Of a DNA stretch of 64,000 nt, positions 8,867-18,057 are shown piece after piece (the first letter of the stretch is position 1; every line of letters starts with the position of its first letter). The notes beneath the pieces are model-generated. The model saw only the letters and a list, made by a program, of their open reading frames with translations. It was not told the DNA's origin and did no database searches. The translations under genes and the position numbers were made by a program. The stretch is from Duganella radicis. GTDB lineage: Bacteria; Pseudomonadota; Gammaproteobacteria; Burkholderiales; Burkholderiaceae_D. The stretch is from the NCBI RefSeq assembly GCF_009720825.1, contig NZ_WNKY01000014.1, positions 62,001-126,000 on the forward strand, written 5' to 3'.

Positions 8867-9238
8867 ATGGGCAATGCGCAATTTAGCGGTGAACCACCGC
8901 TTGCCGACCCGGACCTATGCATTTGGTTTGATGGCCGCAGGTTCCATTATCAACATTATCGCTACGACATATTGGCGGATGCGATTGCTTACGCCACGGT
9001 AGACCAGCGCCGTCCCGACTTCCAGCCATTGCCATTGCCACTGACCTGGGAGCAATGGACTGAACCCACCGCTGAAGAGGCAGAGATCATGGCGACCTTT
9101 GGCATCAGCTATGTGAACGGGAGCTATCGGTTCAGGGAGTTCCGCTATGATCACCTCGAGCATGCGCTGTCTTATGCGCACCAAGTATCAGCAAAGACCT
9201 CAATCGAACAGGCAGCCCAGCTGACGTCCCATGATTGA
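8867..9238 (+). CDS. Uncharacterised protein with two RYD repeats
   Basis: The 123-residue protein starts at ATG 8867 after AAGAGGTCC. It holds two copies of a 25-residue unit, residues 19-43 and 80-104. Each has an aromatic-rich strand pair followed by a helix with the core R-Y-D-x-L-x-x-A-x-x-Y-A. The copies share R32/R93, Y33/Y94, D34/D95, L36/L97, A39/A100, Y42/Y103 and A43/A104. A Pro/Leu-rich linker with WEQW separates them. There is no signal peptide. The stop overlaps the start of the next gene by eight bases, and a GAF-GGDEF protein follows, so it may be part of a cyclic di-GMP module. I do not recognise the family. Confidence 0.72.
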   Translation: MGNAQFSGEPPLADPDLCIWFDGRRFHYQHYRYDILADAIAYATVDQRRPDFQPLPLPLTWEQWTEPTAEEAEIMATFGISYVNGSYRFREFRYDHLEHALSYAHQVSAKTSIEQAAQLTSHD

Positions 9239-9452
9239 GCGACAACGACGCGCTGATGTGGTGACCGCCAATGCAGTTGCCCGTGGACTCAATATTCTGG
9301 CTGTTCGCAACGCCAATCTGGCGCGCCGGTACATGGAGTATAAGCAGGTGCCTGCCTTAGTGATCGCGCGGGTACTTGCGGAGCCGGCGCTGCGAAGGCG
9401 TGAAAGTGCAGAGCAATCACTTTCGGAAGCTATCACACCAGGCAAGACGTGA
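9231..9452 (+). CDS. Small uncharacterised protein, coupled to the RYD-repeat gene
   Basis: This 73-residue protein begins at ATG 9231, inside the end of the RYD-repeat gene, and stops 22 bases before the GTG start of the GGDEF protein. The pattern RNANLARRYMEYKQVPALVIARVL, split here as RNANLARRYM and VPALVIARVL, recalls short proteins common in Oxalobacteraceae in which a RNA-x-x-A-x-Y motif is followed by a (V)P-x-x-V-x-x-R-V-L helix and a PA-x-R-R end. It looks helical and cytoplasmic. The overlap suggests translational coupling. No function is known to me. Confidence 0.6.
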   Translation: MIERQRRADVVTANAVARGLNILAVRNANLARRYMEYKQVPALVIARVLAEPALRRRESAEQSLSEAITPGKT

Positions 9453-9474
9453 TATTGAAACCAAGGAGAAACGA

Positions 9475-10503
9475 GTGCCCCCTCCGCCAGAACCACTGAG
9501 CAAGAGCGAGCAGTTACAGGGCCTGCTCACGATGGCCAGGGAATTGTTGCAGATCGATGAAGCGAGCGCTGTGTTGCGTCTGGCCGGGCGTTCAATTATT
9601 GAACTGCTGGCAGCAAAGGAAGCGCTACTACTAATCGGTGGGGATACGCCGCTCTGCATTGCTTTCGGGGACGATGGAACGGCTATGTCAGCCCCCACAT
9701 TACACGCTTGGTATCCCACAGTCCACGCACGCATGGCAAGCGGCACCAGTGTACCGAACCCAACAGGTAACTTGATGGTCGCGGTGCCTCAATCGCATCC
9801 CAAAGCTGTTCTTATGGCCGCTTGTCCCCCGGTCTCTGCCTTAGAGATCGAGCAACAGCAGGTAGCTACTCTTGAGACTTTGCTTGAATTAATCGCAGCA
9901 ACCTTGGGACGCATCCAGATTCGCAGCTCTCTTGAACAAACGGTCACTTCACAATGCAACCAGCTCATTGAGAAGGCGCAGGAACATGCCGATGCGCTAG
10001 CGCGGCTCGATCTGGCTGCACACGACATGCTGTCCTTATCCCTGACCGATGTACTCACTGGTTTGAATAATAGGCGCGGTTTTTTTATGAAAGCGGAACC
10101 CCTATTTCAGCTAGCCCGGCGCCAATTTCGCGGGAGTGCGGTGGTCTATGCCGACATCGATGGACTCAAGCAGGTCAACGACACGCTCGGCCACATGACG
10201 GGTGATCAAATGATCCGCGACGCTGCCTCCATGCTCCGCGTGTCATTACGTGAAACTGACGTGCTTGCACGCATGGGTGGTGACGAATTCGTTGCCTACG
10301 CTGTGGACGAGGCCGAGCCGCATGCGCTGCTCTCGCGTCTGCAACAGACACTGGACGCGTTCAATCACTTGCGGCAGCGTCCTTATCAGCTTTCTCTCAG
10401 CGTGGGGATGGTGTCTTGCGGCCCTGAGGCAAACGTGACACTGAACGACTGTATCCAACAAGCCGACCGGGCCATGTACGAGCGTAAGCGGTGCCTGCAC
10501 TAG
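9475..10503 (+). CDS. GAF-like domain diguanylate cyclase
   Basis: GTG 9475 is the best start: AAGGAG sits six bases upstream, while the ATG at 9376 lies inside the preceding gene and has none. The 342-residue product has a GAF-like sensory region (about residues 10-150), a short coiled segment, then a GGDEF domain from about residue 190. That domain has LTDVLTGLNNRRGFF, YADIDGLKQVND and a full MGGDEF motif at about bases 10273-10290. RETD five residues upstream of GGDEF fits the inhibitory I-site. It should make cyclic di-GMP in the cytoplasm under control of the N-terminal domain. It closes a three-gene cassette with the two small genes. Confidence 0.9.
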   Translation: MPPPPEPLSKSEQLQGLLTMARELLQIDEASAVLRLAGRSIIELLAAKEALLLIGGDTPLCIAFGDDGTAMSAPTLHAWYPTVHARMASGTSVPNPTGNLMVAVPQSHPKAVLMAACPPVSALEIEQQQVATLETLLELIAATLGRIQIRSSLEQTVTSQCNQLIEKAQEHADALARLDLAAHDMLSLSLTDVLTGLNNRRGFFMKAEPLFQLARRQFRGSAVVYADIDGLKQVNDTLGHMTGDQMIRDAASMLRVSLRETDVLARMGGDEFVAYAVDEAEPHALLSRLQQTLDAFNHLRQRPYQLSLSVGMVSCGPEANVTLNDCIQQADRAMYERKRCLH

Positions 10504-10524
10504 CAGAATGCTGTATCGCGAGGT

Positions 10525-10791
10525 TTAGCGGCTGCGTCGGATAGGCCGGCGTGCTCCGCTGGCCTTCGGTGCGTCGATATGGCGGAAAGTAATCCGGCCC
10601 TTGTCCAAATCATAAGCGGACAGCTCCAAGGTTACGCGGTCACCAGCAAGAATGCGGATGAAATGCTTTTTCATGCGGCCCGCAGAATAGGCAATCAGGC
10701 GATGGCCGTTATCCAGCTCGACGCGGTATCGGCTATCCGGCAGGATTTCCTGAACCACGCCCTGCATTTCAATAAGGTCTTCTTTCGCCAT
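10525..10791 (-). CDS. infA: Translation initiation factor IF-1, second copy type
   Basis: The 88-residue protein is an S1-like OB-fold IF-1: [20 protein letters not shown], then RVELDNGH, then [20 protein letters not shown], and [13 protein letters not shown]-1 binds the ribosomal A site during initiation. A basic tail (ARRPIRRSR) makes it longer than the usual 72 residues. Here it is not in the ribosomal protein operon that houses the principal infA; it stands in an accessory island three bases after a cold-shock-like gene on the same strand. It is probably the extra IF-1 found in many Burkholderiales. Confidence 0.93.
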   Translation of the reverse strand: MAKEDLIEMQGVVQEILPDSRYRVELDNGHRLIAYSAGRMKKHFIRILAGDRVTLELSAYDLDKGRITFRHIDAPKASGARRPIRRSR

Positions 10792-10794
10792 TAA

Positions 10795-11013
10795 TCAGAT
10801 CCGCCGCACTACATGAATCTGGGTCGCGCGCCCGCCGAGCGCCGATGTGTCCAACTGATAAGCAACGAGCTTATCTGCCAGCGCGCCTGGGGGTTGCGTC
10901 TCGACGAAATCCCCGATATCTGCCATGACATCATACCCTCCCGCATCTGGCCTGATTTGGCCAATGCCTTTCAATCGACTGAACCAATGAATAGTTCCTG
11001 TATGCGTAATCAT
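10795..11013 (-). CDS. Divergent cold-shock-domain protein
   Basis: The 72-residue protein begins GTIHWFSRLKGIGQIRPDAG, which follows the cold-shock domain pattern G-x-V-x-W-F-x-x-x-K-G-F-G-F-I-x-P. The RNA-binding aromatic residues are weakened: RNP1 reads KGIGQI instead of KGFGFI and RNP2 reads YDVMADI instead of a D-(V/L)-F-V-H-F type. The domain is followed by a family-like G-D-x-V-E-x-x sequence. Nucleic acid binding may be reduced or altered. Its stop is three bases before the IF-1 start, so the two are very likely one operon. Confidence 0.75.
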   Translation of the reverse strand: MITHTGTIHWFSRLKGIGQIRPDAGGYDVMADIGDFVETQPPGALADKLVAYQLDTSALGGRATQIHVVRRI

Positions 11014-11358
11014 GCTGCTCCTTGCTATAGACGAACGAACCCAATTCTCAAGTAGAGCCAGTGGTCGAGCATCAAACAGGAGTGGCGGGTTGGCCTAATC
11101 AGGAAGGAGACAGGACGGTGACAGAGTACCGAAATGGAAGGGCGACTCTACAGGAATTTAGAGCAATCACCTAGTGAAATTTAAAATATCATTGATTCCG
11201 CAATCAATATTGTCTCGGAAGTGGCTCGCTAAAGGCAGCAAGACTAAAAGGTTCCGCTTATCCTCGGTTGAGGTATCGCCCGGCGGCTAAGGGGTGTGTG
11301 ACCTGCTACCCTAAATTAGTACGGTGCTAAGCTAGAGTCTGCCAACTGGGGGGCAGGC
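11014..11358. other. Intergenic region of the island
   Basis: These 345 bases are richer in A and T than their surroundings. They should contain the promoter of the cold-shock/IF-1 pair and, from about 11299 (TGACCTGCTACCCTAAATTA), the likely left end of the IS3 element. A short inverted repeat TTGATTCCGCAATCAA is present near 11193. No gene is seen. Confidence 0.45.
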
Positions 11359-11622
11359 ATGAAAAAGCGATTCACGGAAGAGCAGATCATTGCGGTACTC
11401 AAGGAGGCCGAAGCCGGCACCAAGGTGTCGGACCTAAGCCGGAAATATGGCATTGCCGAGGCTACGTTCTACAACTGGAAAGCAAAGTTCGGCGGCATGA
11501 CTGTGTCAGAGGCGCAGCGGCTGAAAGAACTTGAATCAGAAAACGCCAAGCTCAAGCGGCTGTTGGCCGATGCGATGCTGGACAATGCTGCACTGAAGGA
11601 TGTCGTTGGTCGAAAGTGGTAA
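11359..11622 (+). CDS. IS3-family transposase OrfA
   Basis: The 87-residue protein is the DNA-binding OrfA of IS3 elements (HTH_Tnp_1 family). It starts MKKRFTEEQIIAVLKEAEAG and goes on with the helix-turn-helix KVSDLSRKYGIAEATFYNWK, followed by a leucine-zipper region with LKELESENAKLKRLLADAML. It ends in LKDVVGRKW where the programmed -1 frameshift to OrfB usually occurs. It is intact, but OrfB is truncated, so the element cannot move by itself. Confidence 0.93.
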   Translation: MKKRFTEEQIIAVLKEAEAGTKVSDLSRKYGIAEATFYNWKAKFGGMTVSEAQRLKELESENAKLKRLLADAMLDNAALKDVVGRKW

Positions 11623-11687
11623 GCCCGCAAGCAAAGCGGTCAGATCCGCGTTATTTGCGCCTTATCGATCTTGTTGAGCGAAGCTAG
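11616..11687 (+). pseudogene. IS3-family OrfB, only the N-terminal stub
   Basis: In the -1 frame relative to OrfA the sequence reads VVSPQAKRSDPRYLRLIDLV and then stops after three more codons. VSPQAKR is a usual beginning of OrfB in IS407-type elements. The catalytic DDE integrase core is absent. Confidence 0.6.
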
Positions 11688-11730
11688 ATTCGGTCTTTAT
11701 ACCATTGGCCTCTCCGTGTTTTTTGCAAAG

Positions 11731-11763
11731 AAAAAGCCACGCGGCATTTCTGCGGCGTGGCTT
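11731..11763 (-). terminator. Rho-independent terminator of the S46 peptidase gene
   Basis: AAGCCACGC pairs with GCGTGGCTT across a 12-base loop. Read on the minus strand the stem is followed by TTTTCTTT. It lies 21 bases past the peptidase stop. Confidence 0.85.
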
Positions 11764-11783
11764 CTGGATGAAGAGGGAGGCGC

Positions 11784-13937
11784 TTACTCGGCGTTCATTT
11801 CTTGCAGCAGATTGTCGGCGTGGTCGACGTGCTTCATGTTCCACAGGATGTAGCGCAGGTCGACCTGGATGTCGCGCGTCATGGCCTTGTTGAAGTCCCA
11901 GTCGGAGATGATGGAATCGAGCGTGCCGTCAAACGCCAGGCCGATCCATTCGCCCTTGCTGTTCAGCGCGGCCGAGCCGGAGTTGCCGCCGGTGATGTCC
12001 AGCGTCGCCAGGTAAGCCACCGGCACCGATTTCAGCACCGGATCGACATACTTGCCGAAGTCCTTGTCCTTGATGGCTTTCAACTGCGCGGCCGGGGCGT
12101 TGAACTCGCCTTGGCCGGTGGCCTTGGCGGCCACGCCCTGCACCGTGGTGAAGGCCTTCCAGATGCTGCCGTCCGAACCTGGATCGCGGCCGGCGATCTT
12201 GCCGAAGGTCACGCGCAGGGTGCTGTTGGCGTCAGGGTAAACGGCCTGGCCCTTGCTGTGCATGTAGGCGATCTTGGCCTTCATGTAGTTGGCATAAGCT
12301 TGTTGCAGCTTGCCGCCCAGTTCTTCCTCTTCGGCTTCGTCTTTCAGATCCGGCTCGTACAGCGCCACGGCAGCCTTGATGAAGCTGTCGTCGCTGGCCT
12401 TGAACTCTTCCGGCTTGCGCTCCAGCCAGGCCTTGCGCTGCTCGGCATCGCCCAGCTTGCTGCCGGCGTACAGCTGGTTCAGCGCGGCTTGCAGATCGGC
12501 TTTGCTCATGCCGTCCTTGATGCCAGCCACGGCGTCAAACGCGGCGTTGCGCTGCGCTGCCGGCTGGGCCGCATACTTGGTCAGGCTGTTCAGCACCAGC
12601 GCCTTGTCGACCTTCTCGTCGTAGTTGCGCACCAGCGCATCCACCGCCGATTTGATGCGCGGCACGTCGCGTTGCTGGAAGCCCGACTTGCGCTCGGCGT
12701 CCGGCTTGGTGTTTTCCACCGACAGGCGGTACAGCGTACGCGCGGTGTTCAGCAGGCGCGGCTTGGACGAGGTGAAGTAGTAATCGCGCTTGACTTCGGC
12801 ATCGCGCTGGGCGATCAGTTTTTCCACCGCCTCGATATCGCCGGCGTACTCGGCCTTGCGCTTGGCGTCGGCGTTGATCCACTGCTTCAGCGCCTCGTGC
12901 TCGGCGGTTTTACGCTTGAGCATGTCGCTGCCGGCGTAGGAGTCCAGCATGCCCTGGCGGTTCTTGTAGTAGTTGTTGATGTTGGCCACCTGCGAGGCGT
13001 ATTTCAGCGCGGTGTCCTTGTTGTCCTTGGTGGTGTCGGCAATGATGGCCAGGTTCTCGGCCGAGGACTTCACAAACGCCGGATAGCTCCAGTCGAAGGT
13101 GAACGCCACTTCCGACGGCAGGCGGTGGCGGTTGGTGCGACCCGGATAGCCCAGCACCATGACGAAGTCGCCTTCCTTCACGCCTTCCCTGGCCAGCTTC
13201 AGGTAGTGCCGCGGCAGGTAAGGCACGTTGTCCTTGCTGTAGTCGGCCGCCTTGCCATCCTTGCTGACGTAGGCGCGGTAGAAGCCATAGTCGCCGGTGT
13301 GGCGCGGCCACATCCAGTTATCGGTATCGCCGCCGAACTTGCCCACGCCTTCGGGCGGCGCGTGCACCAGGCGCACGTCGCGGATTTCCAGTTGCTTGAT
13401 CAGGTAGAACTCCAGGCCGCCGTAGTAGGACGACACCGTGCAGCGGTGGCCGGCATCTTTTTCGCACTCGGTTTGCAGGGCTTTCTGATTCTTCTCGATG
13501 GCGTCGCTGCGCTGCTTGCCGCTCAGCTTGGCCACGGCCGGGGTGATGATCTGCTTGCTGACATCGGTCACCGCCTTGGTCACGTAGACGCGGGTGCCCG
13601 GCGCGGCCGGCAATTCCTCGCCCAAGTGATGGGCGAGGAAGCCGTTGGCCAGCAGATTGCGCTCCGGGGTCGAGTTGTGCGCCACGCTGCCGTACACGCA
13701 GTGGTGGTTGGTGGCGACCAGGCCTTGCGGCGACACGAACGAGGCCGAGCAGCCGCCCAGGCTGACGATGGCGCCCATCGGGAATTCGGTCAGCTTGGTC
13801 AGGTTGGCGGGATCGAGTTTCAGGCCGGCGGCCTTGAGTTGCCTGGCTACTTGTGGCAGCTGCTGCGGCATCCACATGCCTTCGTCGGCATGGGCGGCGG
13901 TGCTCAGGATGGCGAGCACGAGAAGGGATTTTTTCAT
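11784..13937 (-). CDS. S46-family dipeptidyl-peptidase (DPP7/DPP11-like)
   Basis: The 717-residue precursor has a signal peptide (MKKSLLVLAILSTAAHA) and GMWMPQQLP at the mature start, as in periplasmic S46 peptidases. The trypsin-like catalytic triad is visible: His in ATNHHCVYG (about residues 78-79), Asp in GGDTDNWMWPRHTGD, and Ser in TGGNSGSAALN near the C-terminus. The length fits the family. These enzymes remove dipeptides from the N-terminus of oligopeptides in the periplasm. Which P1 preference it has (DPP7 or DPP11 type) cannot be said. The start is preceded by AGGAAGAC and the gene is alone in its transcription unit with a terminator. Confidence 0.95.
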   Translation of the reverse strand: MKKSLLVLAILSTAAHADEGMWMPQQLPQVARQLKAAGLKLDPANLTKLTEFPMGAIVSLGGCSASFVSPQGLVATNHHCVYGSVAHNSTPERNLLANGFLAHHLGEELPAAPGTRVYVTKAVTDVSKQIITPAVAKLSGKQRSDAIEKNQKALQTECEKDAGHRCTVSSYYGGLEFYLIKQLEIRDVRLVHAPPEGVGKFGGDTDNWMWPRHTGDYGFYRAYVSKDGKAADYSKDNVPYLPRHYLKLAREGVKEGDFVMVLGYPGRTNRHRLPSEVAFTFDWSYPAFVKSSAENLAIIADTTKDNKDTALKYASQVANINNYYKNRQGMLDSYAGSDMLKRKTAEHEALKQWINADAKRKAEYAGDIEAVEKLIAQRDAEVKRDYYFTSSKPRLLNTARTLYRLSVENTKPDAERKSGFQQRDVPRIKSAVDALVRNYDEKVDKALVLNSLTKYAAQPAAQRNAAFDAVAGIKDGMSKADLQAALNQLYAGSKLGDAEQRKAWLERKPEEFKASDDSFIKAAVALYEPDLKDEAEEEELGGKLQQAYANYMKAKIAYMHSKGQAVYPDANSTLRVTFGKIAGRDPGSDGSIWKAFTTVQGVAAKATGQGEFNAPAAQLKAIKDKDFGKYVDPVLKSVPVAYLATLDITGGNSGSAALNSKGEWIGLAFDGTLDSIISDWDFNKAMTRDIQVDLRYILWNMKHVDHADNLLQEMNAE

Positions 13938-14018
13938 TTGTCTTCCTGATAAATTGTGGCGAACAAAGTATCGTCAGACCTTACGTGCGCGTCAACTGGA
14001 ATTTTCAGGAAAATAAAC

Positions 14019-14099
14019 CCGGGGTCAGTTCTTGCAATCCAACACGGGCTCAGCCACTAAATGGCTGAGCCCGTGTTGGATTGCAAGAACTGACCCCGG
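14019..14099. repeat. Perfect 38-bp-arm palindrome
   Basis: Bases 14019-14056 and 14062-14099 are exact reverse complements, with loop CTAAA. The outer part contains GGGGTCAGTTCTTGCAATCC. It lies five bases downstream of the YceI stop and upstream of the S46 gene. It may act as a terminator, but the length and the GGGGTCAG ends look more like a dispersed REP/MITE-type repeat. Confidence 0.8.
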
Positions 14100-14103
14100 A
14101 TTT

Positions 14104-14670
14104 TTAGTCGGCCTTGATGGCTTCGATCTGGATCGCCAGTTTCACTTCCGGCGAGAAGTTCGGCAGGCCGTAGTTCAGGCCGAAGTCGCTGCGCTTGAAT
14201 TCGGCGCTGGCGTCGGCGCCGCACACTTCACGCTTCAGGCGCGGGTGCATGATGCACTTGAACTTGTTCACTTTCAGCGCCACCGGCTTGGTCACACCCA
14301 GCAGGGTCAGCTCGCCGTCCACCGCCACCAGTTTGTCGCCTTCAAATTTGAAGGATTTGCTGGTGTAGGTGATGGTCGGGAATTTCTCCACATTGAACAT
14401 GTCCGCGCCCTTGGCGTGCGAGTTCATTTTGTCGAAGCCGAAATCGATCGAGGAGGCATCGATCTTCACGTCCAGCGCGCCGGTCTTGGCCGCAGTATCC
14501 AGATTCACCGTGCCGCTGGTCTTGTCGAATTTGCCGCGCCATACCGACAGGCCCATGTGGTCGGCTTCGAAGCTTGGGTAGGTGTGCGTCGGGTCGATGT
14601 TGTAGGTGGCGGCGATGGCGGAAGTGGCCGAGGCGGCCAGCAGCGTGGCGATCAGAATCTGCAATTTCAT
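14104..14670 (-). CDS. YceI-family periplasmic protein
   Basis: The 188-residue precursor has a signal peptide ending near TSAIAAT and then the YceI lipocalin-like fold: [65 protein letters not shown] and a C-terminal [12 protein letters not shown]. Family members bind polyisoprenoids, and several are linked to cytochrome b561 genes and acid or redox stress. Two Cys in [15 protein letters not shown] may form a disulfide. It lies 22 bases downstream of a second yceI on the same strand. Confidence 0.93.
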   Translation of the reverse strand: MKLQILIATLLAASATSAIAATYNIDPTHTYPSFEADHMGLSVWRGKFDKTSGTVNLDTAAKTGALDVKIDASSIDFGFDKMNSHAKGADMFNVEKFPTITYTSKSFKFEGDKLVAVDGELTLLGVTKPVALKVNKFKCIMHPRLKREVCGADASAEFKRSDFGLNYGLPNFSPEVKLAIQIEAIKAD

Positions 14671-14692
14671 GTGGTAAGTCTCCCTGAGTGGT

Positions 14693-15247
14693 TTATTGCG
14701 CTGCTACTACGTGGAATTTGATGGTGACGTCGTCAGCCACCATGCTGGTGTCTTTCCATTCGCCTTCGCCGATGTTGTAGGCCAGGCGCTTGATCGGCAC
14801 CGCGCCGTCAAATACCTGGTTCTTGCCGTCGGCCTTGACGGTCAGCGGGAAGGTGACGTCGGTGGTCTTGCCCTTGATGGTCAGCTTGCCGGTCACAGTC
14901 AGCTTGCCGGCGCCGGCCGGCTTGATCGAGGACGAGACGAAGCTGGCTTTCGGGAATTGCGCGGCGTTGAACCATTCTTTCTTGGCCACTTCCTTGTTGT
15001 ACTCGGCGTCGCCCAGATCCATGCTGCCGGTTTCCACTTCCACCGTGGCTTTGGCGGCGTCCGGCTTGGCGGCATCGTAGTCGATGGCGGCGGTGAATTT
15101 CTTGAACTTGGCGTCCACCGGCACGTTCATTTGCTTGAAGGTGGCGGTCACGCTGCTTTTGGCCGGATCGGCTTTCAGGGCGGCGGCGCTGGCGGCAAAG
15201 GCCACACCCAGCAGGGAAACGAGGGCGATTTTTTTCATGGCGTTCAT
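14693..15247 (-). CDS. YceI-family periplasmic protein (second copy)
   Basis: This 184-residue precursor has a signal peptide (about residues 1-23) and a YceI domain with [49 protein letters not shown] and a C-terminal [11 protein letters not shown]. It is clearly distinct from its neighbour, so it is an old duplication or a different subfamily. In many Proteobacteria a yceI gene follows the cytochrome b561 gene, as here, 25 bases downstream of it. The three genes look like one operon. Confidence 0.93.
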   Translation of the reverse strand: MNAMKKIALVSLLGVAFAASAAALKADPAKSSVTATFKQMNVPVDAKFKKFTAAIDYDAAKPDAAKATVEVETGSMDLGDAEYNKEVAKKEWFNAAQFPKASFVSSSIKPAGAGKLTVTGKLTIKGKTTDVTFPLTVKADGKNQVFDGAVPIKRLAYNIGEGEWKDTSMVADDVTIKFHVVAAQ

Positions 15248-15272
15248 GTTACAGGGCTCCAGTGGATGAGGG

Positions 15273-15800
15273 TTACAGCGGCAGCATGCGTTTCAGCGTG
15301 ACGTCGCGGTCGATAAAGTGATGCTTGAGTGCGGCCAGGGCGTGAGCGACTACCGCTGCGGCCATCGTCATGGTCAGAACATAATGTACAGTTTTTAAAG
15401 TTGCCTTAAGTTCAGGATCTGGCGCGATCACGGCCGGCATCTGCCACAGGCCCAGGTACACCACCGGCACGCCGGCGGCGTACGAGTACAGGTAGCCGGA
15501 GATCGGCACGGCGAAGATCAGCAGGTACAGCAGGATGTGCATGCCCTCGGCGATCTTGTGCTGCCAGGCCGGGATGGAGGCCAGCGGTGGCGGCGGGCGG
15601 TTGGCCTTGCGCCACAGGACGCGGAGCACGGCCAGGAACAGCACCGTGACGCCCATCCATTTGTGCCAGGAGAAGTATTTCAGCTTGGTGGGCGAAAAGC
15701 CCGGAATCGCGACCATGGACAGGCCGAGGAAGAAGGTGGCAATGATGAGCAAGGCGACTAGCCAATGCAGCAACATGGCGATTTTGGTATAGCGTGGCAT
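15273..15800 (-). CDS. Cytochrome b561
   Basis: The 175-residue protein starts at ATG 15800 (MPRYTKIAMLLHWLVALLII). It has four transmembrane helices and the paired haem-ligand histidines of the CybB family: H in MLLHWL, H in YFSWHKWMGV, H in LHYVLTMTMAAAVVAHALAALKHHF region. It would pass electrons from ubiquinol to a periplasmic acceptor; the superoxide:quinone reductase role of CybB is known for Escherichia coli. It leads an operon with the two yceI genes. Confidence 0.92.
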   Translation of the reverse strand: MPRYTKIAMLLHWLVALLIIATFFLGLSMVAIPGFSPTKLKYFSWHKWMGVTVLFLAVLRVLWRKANRPPPPLASIPAWQHKIAEGMHILLYLLIFAVPISGYLYSYAAGVPVVYLGLWQMPAVIAPDPELKATLKTVHYVLTMTMAAAVVAHALAALKHHFIDRDVTLKRMLPL

Positions 15801-15817
15801 GAGCGGCTCCGAAAGAA

Positions 15818-15829
15818 TAGTACGTACTA
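15818..15829. promoter_or_regulatory. 12-bp palindrome upstream of the b561-yceI operon
   Basis: TAGTACGTACTA is a perfect palindrome 17 bases upstream of the b561 start codon, in an AT-rich patch. Its position suits an operator; the cognate regulator is not known. Confidence 0.35.
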
Positions 15830-15883
15830 GAACTAAATATACCAAAGATTGCTGAAGCCTGCTTGCCAGGGCTAATTTGCATG

Positions 15884-15937
15884 AAAAAGCCCTGCTGCAC
15901 TGAGCGCGATCTTGAGCGCGTTCAGGCCGGCAGGGCT
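15884..15937 (-). terminator. Terminator of purB
   Basis: AGCCCTGC (15888-15895) pairs with GCAGGGCT (15930-15937), with an inner AGCGCG/CGCGCT-like stem. On the minus strand the hairpin is followed by TTTTTCAT. It lies 27 bases past the purB stop. Confidence 0.85.
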
Positions 15938-15963
15938 AGTGTACGGTAGATTGCTTTTCTACA

Positions 15964-17409
<1,446 letters not shown>

Positions 17410-17444
17410 TTATACTGGGGCCTGATCTTCCTCTCTAAGCGTCT

Positions 17445-18053
17445 ATGAAACTTATCGGTTCCCTCGCCAGCCCTTATGTGCGCAAAGTGCGCGTGGTTTT
17501 GGCGGAAAAAAAGCTCGATTACCAGTTTGAATTGGAAAATGTCTGGGCGGCGGACACCGCCATCAGCCAGCTCAATCCGCTTGGCAAGGTGCCCAGCCTG
17601 GTCATGGAAGACGGCACGGTGATGATCGATTCGCGCGTCATGGTCGAATATCTGGACACCCTGACGCCGGTCTGCAAGCTGCTGCCGCCGAACGGCCGCG
17701 ACCGCGCCGACGTCAAGTGCTGGGAAGCGCTGGCCGACGGCATGCTGGACGCCGCCGTGAGCGTGCGCCTGGAGCGCACCATGCGTCCCAAGGAGCTGCA
17801 AAGCGAGGACTGGATGGCGCGCCAGATGCGCAAGGTCGACCTCGGCCTGAAGGCGCTGTCGGAGCGGCTGGGCGAGCAGCCTTACTGCGCCGGCATCCAC
17901 TACTCGCTGGCCGACGTGGCGGTCGGCTGCACGCTGGGTTGGCTGTCGTTCCGCTTCCCGGACATCGCCTGGCGCGACGATTACCCCAACCTGGCCAAGC
18001 TGTACGACAAGCTGTCCGAACGCCAGTCGTTCAAGGACACGGTTCCTGCCTAA
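17445..18053 (+). CDS. Glutathione S-transferase family protein
   Basis: The 202-residue protein has an N-terminal thioredoxin-like domain starting MKLIGSLASPYVRKVRVVLA, with the SPYVRK segment at the glutathione-activating site and the NPLGKVPSLV cis-proline loop and DSRVMVEYL gamma-site. A helical C-terminal domain follows (ending SLADVAVGCTLGWL and NLAKLYDKLSERQSF). It resembles YibF-type GSTs. Its stop lies four bases before the LacI regulator start, so both may share a transcript, although its role in sucrose use is doubtful. Confidence 0.92.
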   Translation: MKLIGSLASPYVRKVRVVLAEKKLDYQFELENVWAADTAISQLNPLGKVPSLVMEDGTVMIDSRVMVEYLDTLTPVCKLLPPNGRDRADVKCWEALADGMLDAAVSVRLERTMRPKELQSEDWMARQMRKVDLGLKALSERLGEQPYCAGIHYSLADVAVGCTLGWLSFRFPDIAWRDDYPNLAKLYDKLSERQSFKDTVPA

Positions 18054-18057
18054 GCCC

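Larger units (their letters stand above)
11299..11690 (+). mobile_element. Left-end remnant of an IS3-family element (IS407-like)
   Basis: The fragment spans a candidate end sequence with TGACCTGC, a full orfA and the first codons of orfB, then stops abruptly next to the terminator of the peptidase gene. The rest of orfB and the right end are not present. The left boundary is a guess from the position and the TG-start; a matching right inverted repeat is not available to confirm it. Confidence 0.6.

Noticed and set aside
8683..8886. A 67-codon frame before the RYD-repeat gene.
   Set aside because: It has no ribosome binding site, runs into the start of the next gene and shows no conserved feature.
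11802..13949. A 715-codon plus-strand frame over the S46 peptidase gene.
   Set aside because: It mirrors the peptidase gene exactly and has antisense composition.
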